NCBI RefSeq assembly: GCF_040412425.1
Contig: NC_089742.1
Location: forward strand, 81,851,539 to 81,915,538
DNA: 64,000 nt
Direction: 5' to 3'
Source of the DNA: Macrobrachium rosenbergii
Lineage: Eukaryota; Arthropoda; Malacostraca; Decapoda; Palaemonidae
How positions within the stretch are numbered: the first letter of the stretch is position 1; every line of letters begins with the position of its first letter. Below, piece by piece: positions 33,110 through 44,378 of the stretch. The notes below the pieces were generated by a model. That model was not told the DNA's origin. It saw only the letters and a list, made by a program, of their open reading frames with translations, and made no database searches. The translations under genes and the position numbers were made by a program.

Positions 33110-34231
33110 TGCTGACTTTTCATAATGAGTTGTTGGCTTGCTTTTTGCCTTCATCACATGATCTTTGTTCTTTTCTTTATTTGTTTCATTTTTTCCTTGG
33201 TTTTTATATGTATTTTATTTTTTGATTTTGATTTTGGTCTTTCATGGCTACAGGATGCATGTACCTACATTTCTTATTAAACCTACATCCATTTCCTTCT
33301 TTCCAGTTTCTACATATTTTTGGATGTAGATCTCTGCATTCCTCTTCATAGCCATCTAGATATGCACATTTGCCATAGATCTCATAATTGTGACATATCT
33401 TGGGATGTTTGTAATAACATCTTTCACCAAACCTGCAATTCCCTCTTTTCAAAAAGGGTGCATACTGTGTCTTTCTTTTCTTTTCTTTTTCTTGTTCATT
33501 CCCCTCAGTATGGAGATCCGGGTACAACCTCTTTGGGATTTTATTTTTGATTTATCAGGTCATAATTTATTTCTTCATATGTATGTTGCTGTATTGCCTC
33601 ATATGTAGAATCTATGAGTTTCTCTGCATCCATACTATTATCCTGTTCTTTGTTTTCATTAATCTTTTCTCTCTCTTCAGTCTTATTTTCTTCTCTATTT
33701 TCCTCATCTTCCTCTTCTTCATCTTCTTCATCTTCTTCATCCTCCACAATCTGTACATTAAGTCTTGATTTAATGACCTTGTCTATCCATACTAGACATG
33801 TTGAGCAAAATATTTTTGTGTCCTTATTTCTATTTTGCTCAACTTCAGCACATGACGGGTGTGTCGATGTCGTGGCAAGCATAGCATTTCCTAATCAGGT
33901 TTTGTGGATTTACAATGCTATACCACACTCTACATAGTTTACATGCTTTAGGCATCCGTTTGCCTATTGCATCAATCAATATATTCACTAGTTCCACCTT
34001 ACTTACTTTCTTTGATGGAATGTGCTGATTTTTGTAGATTTTCTTTATAAGTCTTTTGATAACTTGAACTTTCATTGGTATCTCTTCTATTATTTTCATT
34101 ATATTTTCTACAGATTTGCTCCAGCTTGAAGGATCGTATCCTTTCAATATGTCTGTGAATGATTTCACATCTTTTTGGTCAATGCTGCAATTAATCTCCA
34201 TGATCAGCAGACCAAGTTCCCTTCCTGCCAA
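33110..34231 (-). pseudogene. LINE ORF1 with PHD-like and CCCH zinc fingers
   Basis: Starts at an ATG at 34231 (MAGRELGLLIMEINCSIDQK). At 33860-33960 lies CKLCRVWYSI, then KCYACHDI, then HPSCAE and FCSTC across a frameshift, a C4HC3 PHD-like pattern. A long Glu/Asp run follows (33700-33760, GAA/GAG/GAT codons), then at least three CCCH fingers at 33240-33450 (CRFGERCYYKH, CRDLHPKICRNW, CRFNKKCRYMH) and a further one near 33000-33070 (CRYGDKCRFMH). At least three frameshifts. Presumed RNA-binding chaperone or particle component. Confidence 0.78.
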
Positions 34232-34498
34232 TTCATCGTATTGAATATCACCCGATGCAAGCTAGATTTCGCCACCTTTTACCACTGTTGGCTGACTCCT
34301 CCATGATTTTCTGATTTTATTAATTCACTCGTAGACAACTTATTAGACGGTTTTTCGCTCTAATCTGATATTAAGCTAATCACCGATAGTTCACGAACAC
34401 TTTTAGCTATATTTCATTCGCTAATTGTATGTAAGACGCGTATTATCGGGTAGATTATCCAGACCATGAGCGATTACGTCTCACCGAGAGAATGTCAC

Positions 34499-34502
<4 letters not shown>

Positions 34503-34557
<55 letters not shown>
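34503..34557. repeat. (GA)n microsatellite between LINE copies
   Basis: Joins the 5' side of LINE copy 1 to the 3' end of LINE copy 2. Confidence 0.97.
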
Positions 34558-34559
<2 letters not shown>

Positions 34560-35834
34560 TACCTTACAGACCTTACAGTTCGTTGGTTGCCCCAGGTCCC
34601 TCAGTGTGAGGCACCTCTGATGTCTACCAGAGAATTGCTAATGCATCTTCCGGTATATTTTGCATCTTCCAATCTTGGATGGTCAGGGATGAATCTTAAA
34701 TATTTGTCTAGCTTATTCTTAACCCTTAAGGGACGGCATAATTTATCAATGTGCAGCACCCCAGACCGGGGAAACTTTGAGGTCGGCAAAATAAAAAAAA
34801 ATTTACATCAATGGAGAGAATGACACGTACATTCACACTGTATAAATAAAAAATTCTAAAAAAATTTCCCTACCTTCCATCAGAAGTTGAAAATTACTAT
34901 TTACAACCCCTTGTGGGGCCTCATTTACAAGACAATCGTAAATTTTACCAACTTATATATGTTTTTTCTAATAAATAAGTTTTTAGGATTTTGTAAAATT
35001 ATTATTACTGCTCACACAATATCAAAACAGATAAGAAATAAAAGCAGTAACAAAATTTTTGCATATTTGTTGTAAAATATTCACGTGAGTTTACGAGAAG
35101 GAAGATTCAGTAACTTTTTTTTTACTTTTACGTGCTTTTTCTAATATTTCTTTGCAATTTTCTTTGTAAAATTACATTTACAACCGACATACTATTGTAA
35201 AAGACAAAAACAAAAAACAACAACAACCCCTTCGTATATTTACAAGCAGATTTACAAAAAGACTCGTGAGAGAGAGATGGCAGTGCCTTCCGCCTTGAAG
35301 TCACAAGCATTACTGATACTGGCCTAGCTCTCACGTCTGTATAAAAGTTGCCATTAGTGAATTTATAGCATGTAGAAGTATTGGCACCTTTGTTTCGAAC
35401 CATTATTACCATAACATTGGTGCGTAATTCTGCTTCACACTGGAGCGCAATCTGTCCACCTCCACAAACTTGTTTTACTTCACACTCAAGCTCCATCCGC
35501 CCACTAAGGGTTAAACACATTTACGCTCACTCCTGATATGTTCCTCTGATGAGCTGGTAGCGCACTGAGTAGACGCTGCATTATCGATGCTGGTGCGTGG
35601 TGGATTAATGTCCTGTGTGCTTTCCTTAGTTTTCCTGGTATAGTTTTGGGCACTATTAATCTACCTCTGCTTGCTCTTTCTGATATATTTAGCTCCATGA
35701 TGTTTTTGGTAATTCCTTCTATCTGTTTCCATGCCTGGGTTATCATGTAGCGTTCTCTTCTCCTTTCAAGACTATATAAATTTAAGAATTATAGTCTTTC
35801 CCAGTAGTCAAGGTCCTTAACTTCTTCTATTCTA

Positions 35835-35837
<3 letters not shown>
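34558..35837 (-). mobile_element. CR1-like LINE, 5'-truncated copy 2, split by a TTAA element
   Basis: 34558-34722 plus 35511-35837 match 29868-30345 of copy 1 closely and in the same orientation. Truncated at CTATTCTAGCTG, where a GA tract begins. Encodes only the last 100 or so residues of ORF2. Confidence 0.9.
34723..35510. mobile_element. TTAA-flanked MITE (piggyBac-like), 788 bp
   Basis: Left CCCTTAAGGGACGGCATAAT, right (read inward) CCCTTAGTGGGCGGATGGAG, flanked by TTAA at 34719-34722 and 35511-35514. LINE copy 1 at about 30031-30042 has the uninterrupted site (TTATTCTTAAACACAT) with a single TTAA. No transposase. Confidence 0.9.

Positions 35838-35916
<79 letters not shown>
35838..35916. 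repeat. (GA)n microsatellite
   Basis: Directly follows the truncated 5' end of LINE copy 2 and precedes duplicate b of the TA-flanked element. Confidence 0.97.
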
Positions 35917-35918
<2 letters not shown>

Positions 35919-36180
35919 AGCTTAATACATTACCCTTAAAAAAAGAAATAAATGGTTGACTTAAGAATATAGTGTGTGACTCTCTCCCCCATTCCACCAA
36001 TCTATTTTTAGAAGTCTTCTCAACCTGGTTTTTACGAACTTCTTTATTCTGTTACTTTCTCTTTGTTCTGAAATGCTCTATGTCTCCATGTTTTAGAACG
36101 GTGCATTTAGTTTGTAAACAGTACAGGTAAAATTAGATCAATTCAAAATTATCCACTGTACAATTAAAGACATACAGAGA
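35917..36180. repeat. Direct duplicate within the TA-flanked element, copy b
   Basis: Starts TTAGCTTAATACATTACCCT and parallels 29130-29480 through the GTACAATTAAAGACATACAG segment. Confidence 0.8.
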
Positions 36181-36214
36181 AACAGTGCTGTAATACGTAG
36201 GTTGACTAACTTCA

Positions 36215-36218
<4 letters not shown>

Positions 36219-36281
<63 letters not shown>
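36219..36281. repeat. (GA)n microsatellite
   Basis: Pure GA tract following duplicate b. Confidence 0.97.
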
Positions 36282-36284
<3 letters not shown>

Positions 36285-36578
36285 ACAAGAAAAATTTGAC
36301 CACTGATTAGCAATACTCCCATTCTTGTCATGTTAAATGACATGTCTGACAGCTTTTGCCTTCCATCTTCTTACAAAAGATGAGGGAAGAATTTGTTTGT
36401 TCAAGATAATACGAATTTTGTATTACAGTTTTATTATTATTATTATTATTATTGTTGTTGTTGTTTAATTTTATTAATCTTGTTAATATTTGAAAATTAG
36501 TACTTATTATTATGTAAAAGTTTATTTATCATACAAATAAACATACCTGTATACATGTACCATAAAAATTCATCTCAC

Positions 36579-36580
<2 letters not shown>

Positions 36581-36653
<73 letters not shown>
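36581..36653. repeat. (GA)n microsatellite
   Basis: Pure GA tract in the right part of the TA-flanked element. Confidence 0.97.
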
Positions 36654-36656
<3 letters not shown>

Positions 36657-36880
36657 TATTACTTTTAATAATATTTAATGTTATTTAATTTACACATAAA
36701 AGCTTGAAAACTTATAAATTACATAAAAAAATTAAACAAACACTTTTGCAGGGTTTCTCAGTGTTCAGAAATGTTTGCGTGTCTGTGAAAACTCGTGTAT
36801 GACCATTAGTTAGGTTCCAATGAAAAATTCGTGTCTGTGAATTCATGCAACTCGAATCGCGCAAGTTTGAGGTATTACTG

Positions 36881-36971
36881 TACATATACTAAAATCAGAA
36901 CGATACAGAGTAGATTAGCGCAGCCCCTGTGCAAGGATTACATGCACACAGTGGAGCATTCCACATTTTTT
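36881..36971 (+). pseudogene. RNU6-like: U6 snRNA-like sequence, 3' four-fifths
   Basis: Reads TACATATACTAAAATCAGAA, CGATACAGAGTAGATTAGCG, then CCCCTGTGCAAGGATTACAT, and ends GTGGAGCATTCCACATTTTTT. This is animal U6 almost throughout, including the ATACAGAGA-type 5' splice-site-pairing box (here ATACAGAGT) and the terminal T run. Substitutions (GAGA to GAGT, AGCATGG to AGCGCAG) make it unlikely to function. It follows the end of a TA-flanked element; a candidate 5' piece lies at 28929-28946. On its right it meets DIRS-like gag DNA with no gap. Confidence 0.88.
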
Positions 36972-39560
36972 AGCGCCAACCTGGCTTCCAGCTCACCTTG
37001 CGCCAGCTCATACTATAAGCGAGCTCCCAAGCTACTAGCTCGCCTGCCGCCAACTACAGCCTGGCGCCAGCTCATGTCCATTTTTCCTCTCCTGTTACTA
37101 GCCCTCCTGCCTTTTTATCCACCTGCTCCCGCACCTGGCTCCCATGCTCCCTTCCCAATCCATTGCCAGTTGTGTCTAGGTTAACAGAAAATTAACCTTG
37201 CAACAGTAAAGTGTTGTGCACGGGAGGAGGCATACTGAAAGTCCAATGGAGGCAGGTGAGAAGTCCCCTGGGTAGTTGGCCCCTCGGCCAAACCTGTTGC
37301 ACATTCCCAGGTATCGACAGACAGCCACTGAAAAGGGATCTTGATGGATGTGTAGTGGAGGAGGTGGCTATTCAGCCCATCGGATCTCCTAGACCTAAAG
37401 TCCTTGCCATACTCCCCTAAACCTGGGAGGAGACATACTGGCGGTCCAAGGGAGTTCGAAGGGGTTTGCCCGCAGGTAGTTGCCCCCTCAGTCGAACCTG
37501 TAGTACATTCCCAGGTATCGGAAGACAGCCACTGGAAAGACGTCTTGAGGGATGTGTAGTGTTATCATCACTCGTCAACTAATGTCTTCCTGAGGGCCTG
37601 GCACCATCCTACTAGTGTCCGGCGCCGGTTCCTGTTCTCTCGGCGCCTATTCCCAAACGCCCAACACCAGTTCCTGGGCGCTAAGCACTCTCTTTAGCAC
37701 CCGGTGCCAAGCTACAGAGCTTCCATGGCCCGCTCTCATGCACAGGGCGCCAGTTCCTTTATATTACTCAGCGCCCATCTTTGTTAAGAACACACTGTTG
37801 TTCTTTCTTGAGCACCAATCTCCAACTGAATGCCTGGCTCCAACTTTCAAGTGGCCGGCGCAAGTTCCCGATCACCAGGTGCCAACTCTCCAGTATCAGA
37901 CTCCTGCCTCTGAGTGCCATACAGACCACTCACAACTATTTGCCTAGAGTTAAAGACGAGCCAACATTTCTCCCTTTTTAATGACAATTAGTGCAGACTG
38001 GGACTATTGTGTCCCAGATTTATGAGCTTTTTGCAGAAAACTCTCACCTCTGGTGTTTTCTTCATCCTCCAAGAAGTCTCTCAGGGAGTTGGGAGTTTGA
38101 TGTTTGTTGAAAAGGGAGCAAGACAAGTGTCTTTGGACTTTCCTCCCTCTGGTGCTTCCTTGGAACTAGGCCTCCTTGTCGAAGATCTTGTCCAGATTTT
38201 TTAAGTAAAAGGTTTTTTCTTGACTGACAGCAGGAGCACAGGCTAAGAAGATAGAGGACTTCCAAGTGTTTACCAAGAGACATCACCTCGGATTTTCTCT
38301 TAGTCCTGTCCTGTGCAGACAAGGACAGCTGAGATGGTTTTCAGAGATTTCTGCTCTTTTCTTTGGAATTTCAAGAAGAGAGAGCTCAGGTGCTCCTTCT
38401 CTACTGTGAGAGCCACACAGTTGCAATCAGCCCTGTTATTTTCGCCTACAGACCTACATCACCTCTTCATCAGAACACAGCCTCTGTCACGAGTCAGCTT
38501 TTTGGATGTCAGTCTCAACTCTCAGAACTTTCGGGCTTTCCGTCCGCCAAAAGAATCACAGCTACCTTCAGATGGTGCGTGAATTTCTAGCCCCTTTTTT
38601 CTTCTTACTCTGAAGATTAGTGGATGAGTCTACTGGGGACTCTGTCATCCACCAAGACGTTAGTCAAGTTAGACAGACTTCATATGAGAGTTTTGCAATC
38701 CTTCTAGTTTTCATCCAATTCAGTTTTTCCGGCGCAGACAGTAAGCACTACAATGTTTTTTGGTTCTTCATGGCTGTTGAAGATACACACAGATGACGGT
38801 TGCCATTCTCTGCTTCCTGTCAAGCAGTAAGCTTCACCTCACAGCCTTCCTGCAGTTTCGCTGTGGTTACCTCAGTCACTTTCTTTGGAATGGCGATATC
38901 TTCTCTCCTGAGCGTTCTTTTGTTGAAAGACTTTACTTGGGCTCCAAGCAAGAAGAGAAAGCACAATGAACCCTCTCAGAACTGCGCTTTCTAGCGGCAC
39001 CCCTTTCCGAACACCTAGAATCAACTTCTGAGCCTGGTGCCAATTCCTGAATGCCCAACGCCTGTTCCAGAGTGCTCAGCACTATCTAGTCAGTACTAAG
39101 CTCCCAGCGCTGATCGTCTAGTGCCGGCTCGCAGACTATTTTTTGTTTAGAGGATTGTGTCTGATGGCAGAAGAATTCATCACACTTGGTTTTGGACAAG
39201 GACACTGCTCCCCATGTCCAAGCGTTTGTGTCTCTTATGGACTTTTCAAGCTTTTATAAGCGTGCCAGATATTAGCTTCTGCCACATACAGTTCTGCACG
39301 TTTTCAGTCTGTGAGGTGGTATCGAGTCCAAATAAGTCAAGCCCGCACAGATGTCCATGTGTCTGCACGGCTGTCAAGAGTCAGCAGGGTTGGCAACAGT
39401 CCACACAGTTCTCAGCGAGTCTGCACGATGATCTGCAAGTTTGCAAAGTTGCTTGCTAGTCTGCAGGTTCGTCAGCGAGCCTGCATGGCCCTACAGCCCC
39501 CTTTTTCTCTTTGAATAGAGATCGAAGTTCAAGATGGAGATGAACCAGACAGTACTGACA
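36972..39560 (+). pseudogene. DIRS-like gag region of F4
   Basis: Begins mid-gag with the family's GGCGCCAGCTC-type repeats (36972-37140, 37600-37700, 37860-37900, 39030-39110), then hydrophilic Ser/Gln-rich text. No frame longer than 120 codons. The Cys-bearing gag start seen in F1 and F6 is absent. Confidence 0.5.
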
Positions 39561-40885
39561 TCCATTCTCCAGAGCGATTGAATGGAGACCTTGGATATGC
39601 AGGTTGCTTCCTTCCATGTCCATGTCCAGACATCACAGATTATCTCAGGTCCGTCTTACGAGACAGGATCTTCCAGTTCAGGGATCTAGGTTTCGGCCTC
39701 TGTGGCACAAGTCTTCTCTTGAGTCCTTGCTCCTCTCACATTTGACTTCATTTTCTGCCCATGAACATCAGTTTTTCCTGGACGTCGGACTTCAAAGGTT
39801 TTGAACACAAGACCAACTGGGACAAGGGAACACAGCCGGACACTGTCGTTTTTTCCCAAAGCCCCAGTTTTAAGTCGGACCTGCAGTGGTGGCTGTCCAA
39901 TCTAACTTTCGGAAAGGAAGTTCCTTCATCCTCTGAGACTAGGCTTAAGACTTCTTCTCAATGCCCTGATCTAGGTTGGGGAGCCCTCTTGGGGAACCAG
40001 GAAGTTTCTGGGATGTGTCCCCGGAAGAATGGGGCCTTCACATCAATGTCAGAGAGCTGAAAGTGATTCGCTTAGGGCTTCAATGCTGCTTGACTGTTAG
40101 CTCACTCCTTGACATTGGTAATCCATTTAGACTAGACCACAGTCCTAAAGTTTATTACATTAGCAAGGAGACTCTCTCATTTTTTCTCAACCAAACAAGA
40201 GAACTTCTATTGTGGATGATCAAAATCAAGTTTTCTAGTCTCTAGATTTATTCAGGCCAACTAACAAGTACTGGCGGACGAACTGAGCCGTCAGAAGCTT
40301 GTTCTTACCAACAAGTGGACCTTGAATGCCCTGGTCTGTCAGGATCTGTGGAATCTTTGGGGCAAGCTGACTTTGGACCTGTTTGCCACCTTAACCCCTT
40401 GTGGATGGGTAACATACATATATGTTCAAGATTTCGTGCCAGAAAAATTTTAAAGAATTTTGTGGGAAATGTGCTCAGTTAACTTCCATGGGCCATAAAT
40501 GAATCATGGCAACTCTTACCCCAACTCTAATAGCTAGTTGGTACAGCAGAGAGGGATAAGTTTGCCTTGAGATGTCATAGAGGAATGTTGTCCAAAATTC
40601 CCCATCCAATGACATTCCATAAATATTTTACAAAAAATATACTCAGAATTTGTTACTGCTTTTAGTTCTTACCTGTTATGATACTGGGTGAGCTTTAATT
40701 ATAATTTTACAAAATATAATAAAACAACATTAGAAAAAACACTTATAACTTGGTAAAATTAGCATATTTTGATGACTGTCTTTTGGAAAAGAGGTCCTGC
40801 ACCAGGTTGGAAATATTCACTTTCAACTTCCCTTGGAAGGTACAAGAAATTTTTGTGAATTTTTTTATAATACCATATGCATATA

Positions 40886-42183
40886 CGAGGGTAAGTCAAA
40901 AAGTTCCAGGAAAAATTCAATATACTCTTTATTTAAGGAAATTCAAACATCATTTTTCTACATATCTACCATCTAACTCTATACACTTTTCAAGGCGCTG
41001 TTTCCACCTCTGCAACCCTTCTTTGTAGAAATTTGGGGCCTTTCTATTAAACCATGTTGAAACTGCATGTTTAGCAGCATCCAAAGATTCAAACCGGACT
41101 CCTCTTAAGTGTTCCTTGAGTTTTGGGAACAGGAAAAAATCTGAAGGAGCAAGATCAGGACTATAAGGAGGATGTGGAAGAGTTTCCCACCTAAATTTCC
41201 GTAGGACTTCTCTTGCAACCCTTGATGAATGTGCTGGAGCGTTATCATGATGGAACAAAATTCTGCGATGTGCAACTTTCCTCGACGTATTTTAGCCAAT
41301 GCAGTCTTCAGTTTTTGCAAAACACCTTTGTAGTAGTTCGGTGATTGTTTTTGTCCTTTAAGGAAATCAATCAAAATCACTCCTTTGAGTCCCAAAACAC
41401 TGTTGCCATAACCTTCTGGGCAGATCTCGCCACTTTGAACTTCACTGGTGCAGCTGAACCTGTTGGTAACCATTGCTTTGATTGAATTTTACTTTCTGGG
41501 TCATATTGATGGATCCAAGTTTCATCTCCAGTAACAATCCGGTCAAAAACTCTGATTCATTTGATTCAATCTTCGTTAAAACTGCAAGAGAAAGGTTCAG
41601 CTCTTTGATGCAGTTGGTCTTAGCAACGCTTTTGGGACCCAACGTGCTGAAAGTTTACTCAAACCAAGATTTTCATTTAAAATTGAAAATGCAGAACCAT
41701 GGGAGATCCCAGTGTCATTAGCTATCATATCGATAGTAATCCGATGATCTTCATCCACTAGATTCTGCACCAAAGCCACAATTCTTTCATTTTTGCAGTC
41801 CATGGTCTTCCCTCTCTTGGGTTGTCTTTGAGGTCCTCCCGACCATCCTTAAATCGCTTTATCCAATCATAAACAACTGATTTAGATGGAGAAGAATCTC
41901 CATAAACTTGTTGCAAAGCTTCAATAATTTTTCCTGGTTTCCAATCAAGCTTGGTCAGGAACTTGATGTTAGCTCTCATCTCAAAATTTTTATTTTACAT
42001 GGGTTCAAGAAGTTACTTTTCTGAAGCAGATGTTAACACCACGGTAGCAAGAGGATGACTGAGGTAGCAAGTCTATATGATCACTACATCACAGATAATT
42101 GTTTACCAAGTATTTGGGTTGTTTCATTCCTGTGTAAATACATCATTCAACAATTTTTCCTGGAACTTTTTGACTTACCCTCG
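40886..42183 (-). mobile_element. Full-length mariner element, 1298 bp
   Basis: Perfect or near-perfect terminal inverted repeats of about 30 bp (CGAGGGTAAGTCAAAAAGTT at the left, AACTTTTTGACTTACCCTCG at the right), flanked by TA (40884-40885 and 42184-42185). Length is normal for mariner. The single transposase gene lies on the minus strand. Confidence 0.95.
40950..41979 (-). pseudogene. Mariner transposase, multiply frameshifted
   Basis: Starts at an ATG at 41979 (MRANIKFLTKLDWKPGKIIE) with the two helix-turn-helix regions (KSVVYDWIKRFKDGREDL; ITIDMIANDTGISHGSA). The DDD catalytic domain follows: a WIHQYDPESK-type first block near 41500, HHDNAPAHSSRV near 41240, and SPDLAPSDFFLFPKLKEHL near 41130, the spacing of the last two fitting mariner D34D. 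At least four frame changes (near 41800, 41620, 41470 and 41250) make it inactive. It inserts at TA by cut and paste when intact. Confidence 0.93.
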
Positions 42184-42429
42184 TACATATCTTCCTCTTC
42201 CCATTGATTTTTTTTTTACCATCTTTAAATTTAGCCCAGTCTAGAGGTGTGCTTAATATATATTTAGCCCGGACTGTAAGGGTTAAGGATCCTTCGTCTT
42301 CCTCTCTTCTGTTCTCCAGCCTCAGACCCTCTGGCATGGGTAGCAGACTCCATGCTGCAAGTTCGCTCCAATTTGGACCCCTACGTCTTTCTGCCCTTCT
42401 ACAGTCAAGGAAGTACTGAACAAGTTTCA

Positions 42430-43510
42430 GGCTCATCGCAACATTACGATGACCCTCATAGCCCCGTTCTGAACCATGAAATAATGACTTCCAAACCTGA
42501 CTTGGTTGTTGGTGGACTCTCCAAGACTCCTCCCCCATCCATGTCTACTCAGTCAACCTTCCTTCAGGAGGCTTGTCAGAATGAAGGGGTTTTTTCCAGA
42601 CGTACTATAGGGACTATTACAAATGCAGACGTTGATCTTCCAGCTCTGTCTACCGGAATAAGTGAGTGATTTTTTCTAGCTGGTGTCTCAGACTCTACAT
42701 CACTCCTTTTGAGACATCTGTGATCTGAATTGCAGATTGCCTCTTTAATCTGAGGAGATCTAGAATCTCTCATATTCCTCCATTAAGGGGTGTCGAGCTA
42801 CGTTTAACTCAGGTTTTAAGCAACTTCATCGAGCTACGTTTAACTCAGGTTTTAAGCAACTTCATCAAGTCCTTTGACTAGTCCAAGCAAGGAAGGAAAT
42901 CCGGTCTCCTGGAACCTGGACGTAGTGTTGAAGTGACTGACAAGTCCCTCTTTGATTTACTACACTCCTTTTCTCGGAAAAGACCTTACCCGGAAGGCTA
43001 TCTTCCTGGTGATCTTGGCTTCTGCTAAAATGTTTTATTGAGAGCCAAGCCATCGTTCTAGAGTAGGTCTTTTTCACAAGATATGGTTTGCTCATTTACC
43101 CTTGGATTTTAGCCAAGAATAAGGACCTATCCAAGACCTGGATCTGTTCTTTCTCCTTTAAGAACTTAACGGATATCCTTGGCTCTGACAAAGAAGAGAG
43201 AGCCCTCTGTCCAGTTGGAGTTTTCAGGTATTACCTGAGCAGGACTGGAAGAGCAGAGGGCCATCCATAACCTAGTGTTCTGGCAAGGACCCACTCCGTC
43301 TTCTGACTAAGAGCACATTGTCCTTCATCCTAAATGGATTTTATTTCTGAGACCTCTCTTAGATTCTGGGGAGCATTTTGCCTACTTTAAGTAAAAGCTA
43401 AGGATGTCAGAGCAGCTGCTACCTCATTAGCTTGCAGGCACAATATGCCCCTCACTTCCATTTTGCAGCTGACCTACTTGAAGTGTAATCGATCTTCGCT
43501 TCTCACTATT
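42430..43510 (+). pseudogene. Tyrosine recombinase of F4
   Basis: Fragments include an FSFKNLTDILGSDKEERALC segment followed by PVGVFRYYLSRTGRAEG (43140-43260), equivalent to LCPVHTLKSYLSRT in the intact DIRS, and KAKDVRAAATSLACRHNMPL (43390-43450). Here the expected His of the His-x-x-Arg box is Lys. The C-terminal Tyr block is degraded. Multiple stops. Confidence 0.72.
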
Positions 43511-44051
43511 TTTAATTAAGTTAAAAAAAAAATTGTTAAAATTTTGCAGTACCTTGTGACCATTATTAGTAACTGGCATGGTATCATGGGAGGAAGCACA
43601 GAATTTTCTCCTACTACCTCTTCACCTTGTAGTAAGGTGTCGGGTTTTGGGGAGCTGGGGGTACAATATACCTGGAGTACCCACCACTCTCAGTGGACAG
43701 GTTGTGGTTTTATTTCAGTGTAGGTGACAGTATTGTCTGGTTGTTTTTTTATTTTGGTACTGCGCCCAGGGCAAGGGCACCTACTGATGCTTTGCTAGCC
43801 ACCGGAATACTCCTTCGATGCAAAGCTCCCACTTAAGTAGAGGTGCTCCACGGCTATGCTGCCACGCCACTACTGGTTAAGATGAGCACCAACCAGAGGC
43901 AGTATTCTCCTGCAGTAACTCTCTTAACTGGTAAGGAAACAACAAGCATTGTTTTCAATGCTACCAACTTTTCTATTTCAAATTCATTATATGACAATGT
44001 TTTGGAGTAGAATATGTCCATGTATCCCACCTCCTATTAATGTGGAATCTG

Positions 44052-44378
44052 CTATGTAATTACTTGGTAAGTTACTGATATAAAAATGACTTTTATAATA
44101 AAATAAACTTTTATATATACTTACCATGTAATTACAAAATAAGAGCCCACCCTCCTACCCTCTGATGGACATAAGGCAAAAACAGAATGAGGCTGTCTGC
44201 TAAGTCACTCCTAGTATTCCCATTAGTGGGTGGGACTGGTCACCTACACTAAAACAATCGAAGTGCTACCGTGAATTTTGAATTTAAGCTACCATGCTAG
44301 TAAGAAACTATAGGTATATAATTACTTGGTAAGTATATATATATAAAACTTTACTTTATTATAAAAATGTCATTTTTC
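44052..44378 (-). repeat. Internal complementary region and right terminal repeat of F4
   Basis: 44052-44136 is a head-to-head palindrome of the element termini (TAATTACTTGGTAAGTTACT versus ATATACTTACCATGTAATTA). 44137-44340 is the reverse complement of 27960-28165. Confidence 0.85.

Larger units (their letters stand above)
29868..34500 (-). mobile_element. CR1/Jockey-group LINE, near full length (copy 1)
   Basis: Minus strand: 5' region about 34500-34232, ORF1 34231-33110 (broken), ORF2 about 32830-29900 with an apurinic-type endonuclease and RT (broken), then a 3' end that abuts GA repeats. RT text (NGSAAGPDGVPA, YRPVSLTS) and endonuclease end motif ISDHNVI are non-LTR type. The CR1 side is favoured because ORF1 has a PHD-like cluster, known in CR1 ORF1 proteins. 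Confidence 0.85.
40395..42282. mobile_element. TTAA-flanked element (piggyBac-like) containing a mariner
   Basis: Left CCCCTTGTGGATGGGTAACA, right read inward CCCTTACAGTCCGGGCTAAA, flanked by TTAA at 40391-40394 and 42283-42286. Without the mariner it is about 590 bp. Removing it and one TTAA restores a continuous RNase H-tail frame in F4. The terminal repeats match each other only over the first few bases, so the family link is by TTAA and CCC ends. Confidence 0.78.
39570..42420 (+). pseudogene. DIRS-like RT and RNase H of F4, split by a TTAA element
   Basis: RT remnants lie near 39580-39750 (an FQFRDLGFGL-like stretch across frames). RNase H follows: LQWWLSNLTFGKEV, DLGWGALLGNQE, WGLHINVRELKVIRLGL, then VLADELSR and DLWNLWGKLTLDLFA up to 40390. 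After the TTAA element the text resumes in the same frame (LRLPLFCSPASDPLAWVADS at about 42287-42350). Stops are present upstream. Confidence 0.72.

Noticed and set aside
33614..33937. Plus-strand poly-Ser frame
   Set aside because: Antisense of the acidic run in LINE ORF1.
35128..35520. 130-codon minus-strand frame inside the 788-bp MITE
   Set aside because: No domain recognised, and the MITE has no room for a transposase; likely chance, though the lack of stops is mildly notable.
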